The notes under the pieces are model-generated. The model was given only the letters and a program-made list of their open reading frames with translations. It was not told the DNA's origin and ran no database searches. Positions 6,919-13,796 of a DNA stretch of 17,989 nucleotides are shown here, piece after piece. The stretch comes from CAYVBN01 sp964538565. Its GTDB lineage: Bacteria > Pseudomonadota > Alphaproteobacteria > Rhizobiales > Xanthobacteraceae. Within the stretch, counting starts at the first letter, position 1, and the number at the start of each line of letters is the position of its first letter. The translations under genes and the position numbers were made by a program. The stretch covers positions 1-17,989 of the forward strand of contig CAZIGW010000161.1 in assembly GCA_964538565.1 (NCBI GenBank), given 5' to 3'.

Positions 6919-7742
6919 TAGAACCGGTAGTTCAATCCGGCGCGGACGAGATTGAATGCCGCGTCGCCGAAATTGACGTTGAGTGCGCTCGGGCTGCCGC
7001 CCGCGGTGAAGATGGCCGCCGGAATCGCAAGGCCGTCGCTGCCGAGGTTCACGTACAAATATTCGATCTTCAGCGCGAAGCTGCGGGCAAAAGCGTATTC
7101 GGCGCCGGCGCCGACCGTCCAGCCGGCCGAACTGCGGGTGTGCGATCCGCTGAAGCAGGTGGGACCGCCGTAGATGCCGCCGCAGGCGTAGGAGAAACCG
7201 AAATTGCCGGTCGAGTTGGACAGTCCCGGCGGAAGCACGACGCTCGCCGATCCCTCGACCTGGCCGTAGGCAAGCCCCGCCGTCGCGTAGAGCAGGACGT
7301 TGTCGGCCGGCAGATAACCGAGCCGCGCGCGCAGCGTGCCGAACCATTCGACCTTCTGGCTCGCGTTGAAATTGGCCGGCGTCGCCGCGAACGCGATGGT
7401 CGCAGGCCCGGTGCCGCTGCCGTCGATGTTCGACCAGTCGAAGTCGGCCTCGATCCCGGTCACCCACTTGCGGCCGAACTGCCAGTTGTAGCCAGCCTGA
7501 ATGCCACCGAAGCCGCCCGCCATGTCGAACGACGCCGAGGACGGCGCGACGTTGACGAGACCGAGAAACACGTTCGCAGTGTTGGGATCGCCCGGGGTTT
7601 GCCCGGCCTCGATGCCGTTCCAGCCGTAACCGCCGTTCGCGCCCAGATAGTAGCCGGTCCAGTTCGACGTCTGGTCCGCGGCGACGGCCGCGGCGCCGGT
7701 GAACAGGAGGACCGCGATGCCCAGGATGACATGTCGTTTCAT
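6918..7742 (-). CDS. Outer-membrane beta-barrel protein (Omp25/31-like porin family)
   Basis: A 274-residue exported protein. Residues 1-22 are a signal peptide (KRHVILGIAVLLFTGAAAVAA, with cleavage likely after AVAA). The mature part starts NWTGYYLGANGGYGWN, the usual first strand of alphaproteobacterial Omp25/Omp31-like proteins. Alternating hydrophobic strands follow (for example WVTGIEADFDW 93-103, WFGTLRARLGYL 133-144, GAGAEYAFARSFALKIEYLYVNLG 211-234 as two strands). The protein ends in NYRF, with the C-terminal Phe recognised by the BAM assembly machinery. Cys187 and Cys196 lie in one surface loop and could form a disulfide. The frame is open upstream to 7853, but the signal peptide fixes the start at 7742. 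The role is structural or a small-solute barrel; no specific substrate can be inferred. Confidence 0.92.
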   Translation of the reverse strand: MKRHVILGIAVLLFTGAAAVAADQTSNWTGYYLGANGGYGWNGIEAGQTPGDPNTANVFLGLVNVAPSSASFDMAGGFGGIQAGYNWQFGRKWVTGIEADFDWSNIDGSGTGPATIAFAATPANFNASQKVEWFGTLRARLGYLPADNVLLYATAGLAYGQVEGSASVVLPPGLSNSTGNFGFSYACGGIYGGPTCFSGSHTRSSAGWTVGAGAEYAFARSFALKIEYLYVNLGSDGLAIPAAIFTAGGSPSALNVNFGDAAFNLVRAGLNYRF

Positions 7743-8060
7743 GATGGATGCGCCGGGATCAGAATCGAATGTGCGGTGAAATGGTACCGGTTGCGTGAAC
7801 TGATTCAATGCAACGGCGCGCGTTCCGGGCCTTTTTGACGGCCCGTGACGCAAAGGTCACAGGCGGAAATACGCAATCTTTATTCCGGTTCCTTTTCCGC
7901 GAGCTCTCGAGCCTTGCGCGCAGCGATTGTCGAGGCGCCGCGCGGGGGCGACCGCTGGCCCGCCCGTGCCCCGAAAGCCACGGCCGCCCGCAAAGAGCCG
8001 CGTCGCGCCGGCCGGCGCTTGTGCCCTCTCGTGACGGTTGATTGAATTCCGCCAGAAGAC
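7743..8060. other. Non-coding gap between divergent genes
   Basis: This 318-bp stretch separates the barrel gene (-) from the lipase gene (+) and should hold both promoters. I see no convincing coding frame. A small hairpin CGGGCC (7826-7831)/GGCCCG (7840-7845) with a T-rich loop is present. A GTTGC...GCAAC inverted repeat lies at about 7791-7815. No clear -35/-10 pair could be assigned. Confidence 0.5.
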
Positions 8061-9131
8061 ATGCATCCGGGGGGCCTCATGCTGGCGCGTCCTTGTCGCC
8101 GGGCGGCGCGATGGCTGATCGCGGGGATGCTTTCGGGCCTTCTCGGCGCCTGCGCGTCGCAACCGCGCGAGCAGGTGCGCGTCACCGTCGGCTCGGGACC
8201 GAGCACGACCGAGGAAGCGCGCAGCTACGCGGCGCTCTACCTGCCGTACGCCATGATGGCGACCGCGGCCTACGCCGATCCGGCCGTCCTCAACGCCGAG
8301 CATTGTCCCGATCCCGGCCGGCTCACGCGCCGCGCTCTCGCCGAGAACGAGGCCGATTTCGCCTTCCACCAAAACGTCCGCGCATGGATCGCCTTTCTGC
8401 ACAAGCGCAAGTGGGAATGCCGGTTCGGCGTGATCGGCAGCCTCCCGTGTCCGTCGCGCAACCCGCAGTGCAAGCTGGTGGGCGGCGTTGCGTTCTACGT
8501 GTGGCGGCGCATGGACAACGGCTGCCGCGAGGTCGCGATCGCGTTCCGCGGCACCGACCGTCACGATCTGGGCGACTGGCAGGCCAACTTCCGCTGGCTT
8601 CACCGCCTCGAGCCGCGCTTCGACCAGTACGACCAGGTGCGCGAGAACATCGGCCGCATCGTGGCGCGCATCGAAGCGGGCGGCTGCGCTGCGCCGGGCG
8701 TCCGGTTTGTCGCGGTCGGACACTCGCTCGGCGGCGGGCTCGCCGAGCAGGTCGGCTACGCGCACCCGAAGATTCGTTATGTCTTTGCGTTCGATCCCTC
8801 GCCGGTGACGGGCTTCTTCGACATCAGCGCGCTGCTGCGCGCGCAATACAACCGCGGGCATGGAATCGACCGCGCCTACGAGAGCGGCGAGATTCTCTCC
8901 TTGCCGCGCCAGATCCTCGAAAGCATCTATCCGCCCTCCGCCTGCGACCCGCGCGTGCGCATCGTTCGTTTCAATTTGTTGACAGGCAGCCCGCTGGCGC
9001 AACACAGCATGGAAGACCTGACCGAGAACCTGCGGCTCTCCGCAGCCGATCGCGGACAGCCCCTGCGGCCGGTCGACGCCGCCAGGGCGGCCGCGCTGTG
9101 CGGCCGCCAATCGCCGCCGCCGCGCATTTGA
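8061..9131 (+). CDS. Class 3 lipase-like alpha/beta-hydrolase lipoprotein
   Basis: A 356-residue protein with an N-terminal basic region, a hydrophobic stretch and the lipobox LLGAC, giving a lipid-modified Cys31. The hydrolase domain has the Lipase_3 features: AIAFRGTDRHDLGDWQANF (160-177), the nucleophile elbow GHSLG with Ser222, a candidate catalytic Asp245 in FAFDPSP and a candidate His315 in AQHSMEDL. It probably hydrolyses an ester (glyceride or other lipid) at the cell envelope. Cysteines at 82, 120, 130, 137 and 155 suggest disulfides in the periplasm. AGAAG lies 4 bp before the ATG at 8061; Met7 (8079) is an alternative start. It is the only hydrolase of this kind here and appears monocistronic. 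The gene that follows has its own promoter. Confidence 0.88.
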   Translation: MHPGGLMLARPCRRAARWLIAGMLSGLLGACASQPREQVRVTVGSGPSTTEEARSYAALYLPYAMMATAAYADPAVLNAEHCPDPGRLTRRALAENEADFAFHQNVRAWIAFLHKRKWECRFGVIGSLPCPSRNPQCKLVGGVAFYVWRRMDNGCREVAIAFRGTDRHDLGDWQANFRWLHRLEPRFDQYDQVRENIGRIVARIEAGGCAAPGVRFVAVGHSLGGGLAEQVGYAHPKIRYVFAFDPSPVTGFFDISALLRAQYNRGHGIDRAYESGEILSLPRQILESIYPPSACDPRVRIVRFNLLTGSPLAQHSMEDLTENLRLSAADRGQPLRPVDAARAAALCGRQSPPPRI

Positions 9132-9210
9132 GCAGCGGCTGCCGCCGAACGCGCCAAGGGCCAATGCGCGGGCCCGCGCGCGGCAAGATGTCCGAGACCG
9201 GCCGGACACA

Positions 9211-9239
9211 TTGACCCATTTTTGTATTTGTACCAAAAT
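9211..9239 (+). promoter_or_regulatory. Sigma-70-like promoter for the second TctC-family gene
   Basis: TTGACC (9211-9216), a 17-bp AT-rich spacer and CAAAAT (9234-9239) match the -35/-10 consensus at 5/6 and 4/6 positions. The start codon is 45 bp downstream. A hairpin TGTCCG (9189-9194)/CGGACA (9203-9208) just before it may end the lipase transcript. Confidence 0.6.
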
Positions 9240-9284
9240 TTAGACAGATCTTTCTTGCCGACCCGACGCTCGAGGACCTTACCG

Positions 9285-10325
9285 ATGCGCACTCTTCCGC
9301 CTTTGTTCGCCGCGGCCCTCTTCGGCTTCGGCCTGACCACGGCCCTGACCAACAGCTGCGTGCCGGCCCAGGCCGATCCGGTCGAGGATTTCTACAAGGA
9401 CAAGACGATCACGATTTTCGTCGGCTACTCGCCGGGCGGCAGCTACGACTACTATGCGCGCTCCTTCGCCCAATATCTGGGCAAGTACATCCCGGGCCAT
9501 CCGAGCGTCATCGTCTCGAACATGGCCGGAGCGGCGAGCCTGAGGGCGGCGAACTATCTCTACAACGTGGCGCCGAAGGACGGCACCGCTCTCGGCGTCG
9601 TCACGCAGACCGTCATGCTCGAGGATGCATTCAAGACGGCGGGCATCAAATACAAGGCAGCGGACTTCACCTACATCGGCCGCATGACCGCGGTCCTGGA
9701 AACGATCGTCTCCGGCTCGGCGAAGACGAAGACGATCGAGGACGCCCGCCAGCACGAGGTGATCGAGGCCGGCACCGGACCGACCTCGCCGACGGAGGGC
9801 TACGCGCGCCTGCTCAACGCCTTTGCGGGCACCAAGTTCAAGATCGTGTCGGGCTACGGCGGCACGTCCGAGGCGATGCTGGCGATCGACCGCGGCGAAG
9901 CCGATTCGACCGAGAACTCCTACGCGTCGCTGATCCGGACCAAGAAGGCGGAGCTCGACAGCGGCAAGCTGCACATCCTGGTGCAGGCCTCGCTCGAGCG
10001 CAGCAAGGCGCTGCCCAACGTGCCGACGCTGGTCGAGCTCGGGACCACGCCGGACGCCAAGTCCGCGCTCGCGTTCTACACGAGCTCGGCGGCGGTGAGC
10101 CGTTCGCTGCTCGGCCCGCCGGGGATCCCGGCCGATCGCGTCAAGGCGCTGCGCGAGGCCTTCACGAAGACCGCGAACGATCCGGAGCTGCGCGAAATGA
10201 TCGCCAGGTCGCAGGTCGAATTCGAGCCCGAAACGGGCGAGTACCTGGAGAACCTGTCGAAGAAGGTGGCCGCCACCCCGCAACGGATCATCGACCTGAC
10301 GGCCGAGGCCCTGCGGCCGAAGTGA
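9285..10325 (+). CDS. TctC/Bug-family periplasmic solute-binding protein
   Basis: A 346-residue exported protein. Residues 1-29 form a signal peptide (RTLPPLFAAALFGFGLTTAL then a PAQA cleavage region). The mature part follows the tripartite tricarboxylate transporter receptor pattern: FYKDKTITIFVGYSPGGSYD (first strand and ligand loop), YARSFAQYLGKYIPGHPSVI, then VSNMAGAASLRAANYLYNVAPKDGTALG, and a C-terminal LLGPPGIPADRVKALREAF. The GYSPGGSYD loop replaces the more usual FPPGGxxD, typical of a divergent branch whose ligands are unknown. The frame is open from 9222, but the ATG at 9285 has GAGGA upstream and starts the signal peptide. No TctA/TctB is nearby, so this is an orphan binding protein. 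It is convergent with the second flavin-reductase gene and could feed that module (inference). Confidence 0.9.
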   Translation: MRTLPPLFAAALFGFGLTTALTNSCVPAQADPVEDFYKDKTITIFVGYSPGGSYDYYARSFAQYLGKYIPGHPSVIVSNMAGAASLRAANYLYNVAPKDGTALGVVTQTVMLEDAFKTAGIKYKAADFTYIGRMTAVLETIVSGSAKTKTIEDARQHEVIEAGTGPTSPTEGYARLLNAFAGTKFKIVSGYGGTSEAMLAIDRGEADSTENSYASLIRTKKAELDSGKLHILVQASLERSKALPNVPTLVELGTTPDAKSALAFYTSSAAVSRSLLGPPGIPADRVKALREAFTKTANDPELREMIARSQVEFEPETGEYLENLSKKVAATPQRIIDLTAEALRPK

Positions 10326-10327
10326 CC

Positions 10328-10373
10328 GTCCCGGGCGGGCGGGACATCGCAGCGGCGGCGCGGATCCGCGCCG
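10328..10373. terminator. Paired hairpins between convergent genes
   Basis: GTCCCG (10328-10333)/CGGGAC (10340-10345) and a perfect 18-bp palindrome centred on GGATCC (10356-10373) fill the 87-bp gap between the binding-protein stop (10325) and the reductase stop (10413). No T-run is seen. They are probably terminators in both directions. Confidence 0.45.
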
Positions 10374-10412
10374 TCCGTCTCTCGGCCACGCGCCGGTTGC
10401 GCAGGTCCAACG

Positions 10413-10949
10413 CTACCATCCGTGCAGCAGGTACGTCAGCTCCGGCGGCGTGTCGATCGCCTGCTCGGGGTCGAGCTGACGATAGCGGCCGCGATAGAAG
10501 ACGAGCGGCCGGACGAAGGGCGAACTGGGAACCGAGAGGGCCGTCACCCGCCCCACCAGAATCAGATGATCGCCGCCGTCATAGCGCGCGTAGCTTTCGC
10601 ATTCGAAATGGGCGAGCGCGTCGGAGAGAAGCGCGGTCTTGTTGCGGCCCTGCCGGGGAACATGGTCCTGCCACTTGTCCGCGTCGGAGCGGGCGAAGTT
10701 GGTCGAGATCCGGCTCTGGTCCTCGCGCAGGAGATTGACGGCGTAGTGCTGCGCCTCACTCCACACGGTAAAGCGGCGCGAGGAGCGCGCGACGCTGAAC
10801 AGGACGAGCGGCGGCGACAGCGAGACGGAATTGAACGAGCTGACCGTCGCCCCGACAGGCTCCCCGTCCGGCGCCGTGGTGGTGACGACGGCGACCCCGG
10901 TGGGAAACAGGCCCAGCGCATCGCGAAATTCCCGCTCGGTGAACGTCAT
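10413..10949 (-). CDS. HpaC-like flavin reductase domain protein (second copy)
   Basis: A 178-residue flavin reductase-like protein covering the whole domain: FRDALGLFPTGVAVVTT (8-24), GATVSSFNSVSLSPPLVLFSV (33-53 in two strands), NLLREDQSRISTNFAR (72-87) and the signature GGDHLILVGRVTAL (125-138). It probably reduces FMN or FAD with NAD(P)H for the HpaB homologue encoded divergently at 11728. Its ATG overlaps the stop of the MarR gene as ATGA, so regulator and reductase are one transcriptional and translational unit. Compared with the other reductase in the window (5160-5732), it lacks the long N-terminal tail and the two are clearly diverged, which argues against a recent duplication. Confidence 0.92.
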   Translation of the reverse strand: MTFTEREFRDALGLFPTGVAVVTTTAPDGEPVGATVSSFNSVSLSPPLVLFSVARSSRRFTVWSEAQHYAVNLLREDQSRISTNFARSDADKWQDHVPRQGRNKTALLSDALAHFECESYARYDGGDHLILVGRVTALSVPSSPFVRPLVFYRGRYRQLDPEQAIDTPPELTYLLHGW

Positions 10950-11605
10950 GGTCTCTCCTGCCGGGCAGCGTTGGCTCGCACCATCCTGCGACGTCGCTCC
11001 CGGCGCAGCAGGCGGGCGCGGGCGAGCGCGTCCTCGCCGTTGCGTCCGACCGCCTTGAGCACGCGACCGGCGATTGCGAGTTCGCGCGCGGCGATGCCGG
11101 CGAAAAGGGCATCATTGACGGCGCGGACCACCGGGGTCACGGCGCGGACGGCCGCCTCCCCGCGGGGCGTCAGATACACCAGCACGCTGCGCCCATCATC
11201 GCGATTCGGACGTTTGGCCAGCAGGTTCTTGCGCATCAGCCGCTTGACTTCCGTGGTGACATGGGTGGCCGCAAGGAGAACGTGGTTGGACAGTTCCTTG
11301 ATCGTAACGCCATTGCGCCCCTGGCGATACGCCGCCCCGATCAGGACCGCGAACTGGCTGCCGGTCAGCCCGAGATACGACCCGAACGCCTCGCGGCAGG
11401 CCGCAAGTCGCTGCAGGCCCAGGACCATCGCATAGATGATGTCGCGAAAGTTCTCGTCGCGGCCGTCGACGATGAATTCGCGGCGGGAGGTGGTGAGTTC
11501 CGGGACGAAAGGCTCGCTCCCTGCCGCGCCCGGTTTGCCCCGCCTGCGGGCGTCGGCACCGTCGGCGCGCCGGGACCGGCGGTTTCGCGTCGCGACTGTC
11601 GGCAT
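10946..11605 (-). CDS. MarR-family transcriptional regulator
   Basis: A 219-residue protein. A 50-residue Arg/Gly-rich tail precedes a MarR domain at about 52-185: helix FRDIIYAMVLGLQRLAAC, then LTGSQFAVLIGAAY, the recognition region TIKELSNHVLLAATHVTTEVKRLMRKNLL, and the wing KRPNRDDGRSVLVYLTPRG with the Asp-Gly-Arg signature. The C-terminus (200-219) is again strongly basic. MarR proteins usually repress and are released by phenolic ligands. Here the target is very likely its own operon and the divergent hydroxylase gene, through the palindrome at 11645-11669. The start is at 11605, with GGGGAGG about 10 bases upstream. That ribosome-binding site could pair with the following CCCC run (GGGG-AGGTG-CCCC), which may limit its own translation. 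Confidence 0.92.
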   Translation of the reverse strand: MPTVATRNRRSRRADGADARRRGKPGAAGSEPFVPELTTSRREFIVDGRDENFRDIIYAMVLGLQRLAACREAFGSYLGLTGSQFAVLIGAAYRQGRNGVTIKELSNHVLLAATHVTTEVKRLMRKNLLAKRPNRDDGRSVLVYLTPRGEAAVRAVTPVVRAVNDALFAGIAARELAIAGRVLKAVGRNGEDALARARLLRRERRRRMVRANAARQERP

Positions 11606-11644
11606 CGGGGGGGCACCTCCCCTCGGGCACTTGCCTGCCCGGGC

Positions 11645-11669
11645 ATTTAGCTACAGACTGTAGCTAAAT
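11645..11669. promoter_or_regulatory. 25-bp perfect palindrome: probable MarR operator
   Basis: ATTTAGCTACAG (11645-11656), a central A (11657) and CTGTAGCTAAAT (11658-11669) are exact reverse complements. The palindrome is flanked symmetrically by GCCCGGGC at 11637-11644 and 11671-11678, the right copy displaced by one T. It lies in the 122-bp gap between the MarR start (11605) and the hydroxylase start (11728), 40 bp from the former and 59 bp from the latter, so one site could control both directions. MarR proteins bind palindromes of about this size. Confidence 0.85.
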
Positions 11670-11727
11670 TGCCCGGGCGTGAAAATCCCCGCCGGCGCAA
11701 CCGCCGCCCCGAACCGGAGAAACAACG

Positions 11728-13224
11728 GTGAGTATCGATTCCGCACCCAAGCCCCAGGACCGCCGCCCCGCCCCGCTGCGCAGCGGCGCACAGTTCCTCG
11801 CGGACGCACGCCGGTGCGATCGGACCGTCTTTCTCGACGGCGAGCGGATCAAGGATCCGACCGCTCACCCGGCCTTCCGCGAGGCGGCTCGCTCGCTCGC
11901 GAGGCTCTACGACTTCGCCGCCGCGCCCGAGAACCGCGACACGATGACGTTCGAGGTGGACGGCGGGCGCGCGCTGCGCTGCTACCAGATCCCGCGCTCG
12001 ACCGAGGACCTGCGGGCGAAGCGCATCGCCGCCGAGAAATGGGCCGAACTGACCTTCGGCCTCATGGGCCGCACGCCCGATCACGTCTCCAACTTCTTCT
12101 GCGGATTCGCCGCCAAGCCGTCGGTGTTTGCCAAGGCCGGCACGCAGTTCGCCGACAATGTCACGAGTTTCTATCGGTACGCCCGCAACAATCATCTCTA
12201 TCTCGCCTACGCGATCGTGCCGCCGCAGATCGATCGCAGCAAGCCGGCGCACCGGCAGACGGATCCGCACCTCTACGCCGGCGTGGTGCGGGAGACGGAC
12301 GCGGGAATCGTCCTCGCCGGCGGCCAGCAGCTCGCCACCGGCGCGGTGTTCGCCGACTATCTGCATCTGAGCTGTATCCATCCGCTGCAGCCGGGCGACG
12401 AGAACTATGCGATCAGCGTCGCCATTCCGATGGACACGCCGGGCCTGCGGCTCTATTCGCGCCGCGTATTCGCGACCCAGGCGACGAACTCGTTCGACTA
12501 TCCGCTCACCAGCCGGTTCGACGAGACCGACTGCTTCGTCGTGCTCGAAAACGTCTTCGTGCCGTGGGAGCGGGTGTTCATCTATCGCAACGTCGAACTC
12601 TGCCGCGACCAGTGGTGGAAGACGCCCTCGCATCTCTACGGCAATCATCAGGCGCAGGCGCGCTTCTGCACCAAGCTGCGCTTCCTGCTCGGGCTTGCCA
12701 AGCGCATGAACGAGGCGACCGGCAACGAGGCGGCCCCGCCGGTCCAGATCCAGATGGGCGAACTCGCCTCGTGGGCCTCGATCGTCGAAGGCATGCTGCA
12801 GGCCCAGGAAGTGATGGCCGAGACCGACGACGAGGGCGTGCTCTGGCCCTCGAAGACCGCGCTCTATTCGGTCATGGCGCTGCAGTCGGAGATCAATCCG
12901 CGCATGATCGACATCGTGCGCGAGCTGACCGGCGCCGCCATGGTCACGCTCCCCTCCTCGATCAAGGATTTCACCAGCGCGGAAACCGCCGCCGACGTCG
13001 AGCGCTATTTCCGCTCCGCCACCACCGACGCGCGCGACCGCGTCGCCCTGATGCGACTTGCCTGGGATTTCATCGGCTCGGAGCTCGGCAGCCGCAACCA
13101 GCAGTACGAGAAGTTCTACGGCGGCGCGTCGTTCCTGGTGAAGCTGAACATGTTCCGCGCCTACGACTTCAAGCGCGCGGGCGCCCTGGTGGACGCGGCG
13201 CTCGGCATGCCGCCCGCGGAATGA
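11728..13224 (+). CDS. HpaB-type FADH2-dependent aromatic monooxygenase (4-hydroxyphenylacetate 3-hydroxylase family, second copy)
   Basis: A 498-residue protein that follows E. coli HpaB closely in motif order: SGAQFLADARRCDRTVFLDGE (19-39 in two parts), LMGRTPDHVSNFF (112-124), LYLAYAIVPPQIDR (157-170), SFDYPLTSRFDETDCFVVLENVFVPWERVFIYR (255-287, consecutive pieces of the flavin-contact region) and WDFIGSELGSRNQQYEKFYGG (446-466). It should hydroxylate a phenolic substrate using reduced flavin from the divergent reductase. E. coli substrate contacts Arg113, Tyr117 and His155 align with Arg115, His119 and Tyr161: the Tyr and His are exchanged. It starts with GTG at 11728, with GGAG 8 bp upstream. 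It ends 96 bp from the convergent CMD gene. Regulation is probably by the MarR palindrome. The substrate cannot be named from the sequence. Confidence 0.93.
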   Translation: MSIDSAPKPQDRRPAPLRSGAQFLADARRCDRTVFLDGERIKDPTAHPAFREAARSLARLYDFAAAPENRDTMTFEVDGGRALRCYQIPRSTEDLRAKRIAAEKWAELTFGLMGRTPDHVSNFFCGFAAKPSVFAKAGTQFADNVTSFYRYARNNHLYLAYAIVPPQIDRSKPAHRQTDPHLYAGVVRETDAGIVLAGGQQLATGAVFADYLHLSCIHPLQPGDENYAISVAIPMDTPGLRLYSRRVFATQATNSFDYPLTSRFDETDCFVVLENVFVPWERVFIYRNVELCRDQWWKTPSHLYGNHQAQARFCTKLRFLLGLAKRMNEATGNEAAPPVQIQMGELASWASIVEGMLQAQEVMAETDDEGVLWPSKTALYSVMALQSEINPRMIDIVRELTGAAMVTLPSSIKDFTSAETAADVERYFRSATTDARDRVALMRLAWDFIGSELGSRNQQYEKFYGGASFLVKLNMFRAYDFKRAGALVDAALGMPPAE

Positions 13225-13289
13225 AGCCCGCGACGGATCAGGCGGCAGTGAAGTTTGCATGCCGATCGCGGACGTCGGGCCGCAGCGTG

Positions 13290-13312
13290 CGTGCTCGACC
13301 TGGCCGAGCACG
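13290..13312. terminator. Hairpin between convergent genes
   Basis: CGTGCTCG (13290-13297) and CGAGCACG (13305-13312) form an 8-bp perfect stem with a 7-nt loop, 8 bp before the CMD stop codon at 13321 and 66 bp after the hydroxylase stop. No T-run. Probably a terminator for the hydroxylase gene. Confidence 0.5.
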
Positions 13313-13320
13313 AACCCCCG

Positions 13321-13791
13321 TCACTCGGCCGCGTGCCGCGCGGCCGGCTGGTAGCTGCCCGGAACGGTTCGAAACGCGACGTTGATGCGGTTGGCGCCGT
13401 TGATCGCGACGATCGCCAGCGTGAGCTTCACCAGCTCCTCTTCGCTGAACTGCGAGCGCGCCAGCGCAAAGACCTCGTCCGGAACATGGTCCTCGGTCAG
13501 CAGCGTCAGGGCCTCGGTCCAGGCGAGCGCGGCGCGCTCGCGCTCGGTGTAGAAGGGACACTCGCGCCAGGCCTCGAGAAGATAGAGCCGCTGCTCGGTC
13601 TCTCCGGCCGCGCGCAGCTCCTTGCTGTGCATGTCCATGCACCAGGCGCAGCCGTTGATCTGCGACGCCCGAAGCTTCACGAGCTCGAGCAGCCCGTGGT
13701 CGAGACCGCATTTCGCCACGTAGGCGTGCAGGCCGGACATCGCCTTCATGGCTTCCGGGGCTGCTTTGCGTGGATCGAGACGTGCCTGCAT
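13321..13791 (-). CDS. AhpD-like CMD-family protein (alkylhydroperoxidase core)
   Basis: A 156-residue protein with the full AhpD core NGCAWCMDMHSKELRAAGE: Cys48, Cys51 and His55 match the CxxCxxxH redox/proton-relay motif. The next stretch, QRLYLLEAWRECPFYTERERAALAWTEALT, spans residues 67-96 in two pieces, followed by FSEEELVKLTLAIVAINGANRINVAFR. Small CMD proteins of this type are thought to act as thiol peroxidases or in antioxidant defence; many occur near aromatic catabolic genes. The frame is open upstream to 14079, but the ATG at 13791 follows GAAAGGA and lies 5 bp after the stop of the PEP mutase-like gene, so the two form an operon. It is convergent with the second hydroxylase gene. 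Confidence 0.93.
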   Translation of the reverse strand: MQARLDPRKAAPEAMKAMSGLHAYVAKCGLDHGLLELVKLRASQINGCAWCMDMHSKELRAAGETEQRLYLLEAWRECPFYTERERAALAWTEALTLLTEDHVPDEVFALARSQFSEEELVKLTLAIVAINGANRINVAFRTVPGSYQPAARHAAE

Positions 13792-13796
13792 GACGC

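Noticed and set aside
6831..7838. 335-codon open frame on the plus strand over the repeat and barrel gene
   Set aside because: It starts inside the repeat region and is antisense to a gene with signal peptide and terminal Phe.
7857..9236. 459-codon open frame on the minus strand opposite the lipase-like gene
   Set aside because: The opposite strand has lipobox, GHSLG and catalytic residues; this frame has only low-complexity sequence.
11647..13311. Long open frame (554 codons) on the minus strand opposite the second hydroxylase
   Set aside because: It is Arg/Gly/Ala-rich with no recognisable motif and fully overlaps a strongly supported HpaB gene; a GC-rich shadow frame.
11679..13385. Long open frame (568 codons) on the plus strand in another frame over the second hydroxylase
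   Set aside because: Composition is Arg/Pro-rich without family motifs; a shadow of the GTG-started HpaB gene.
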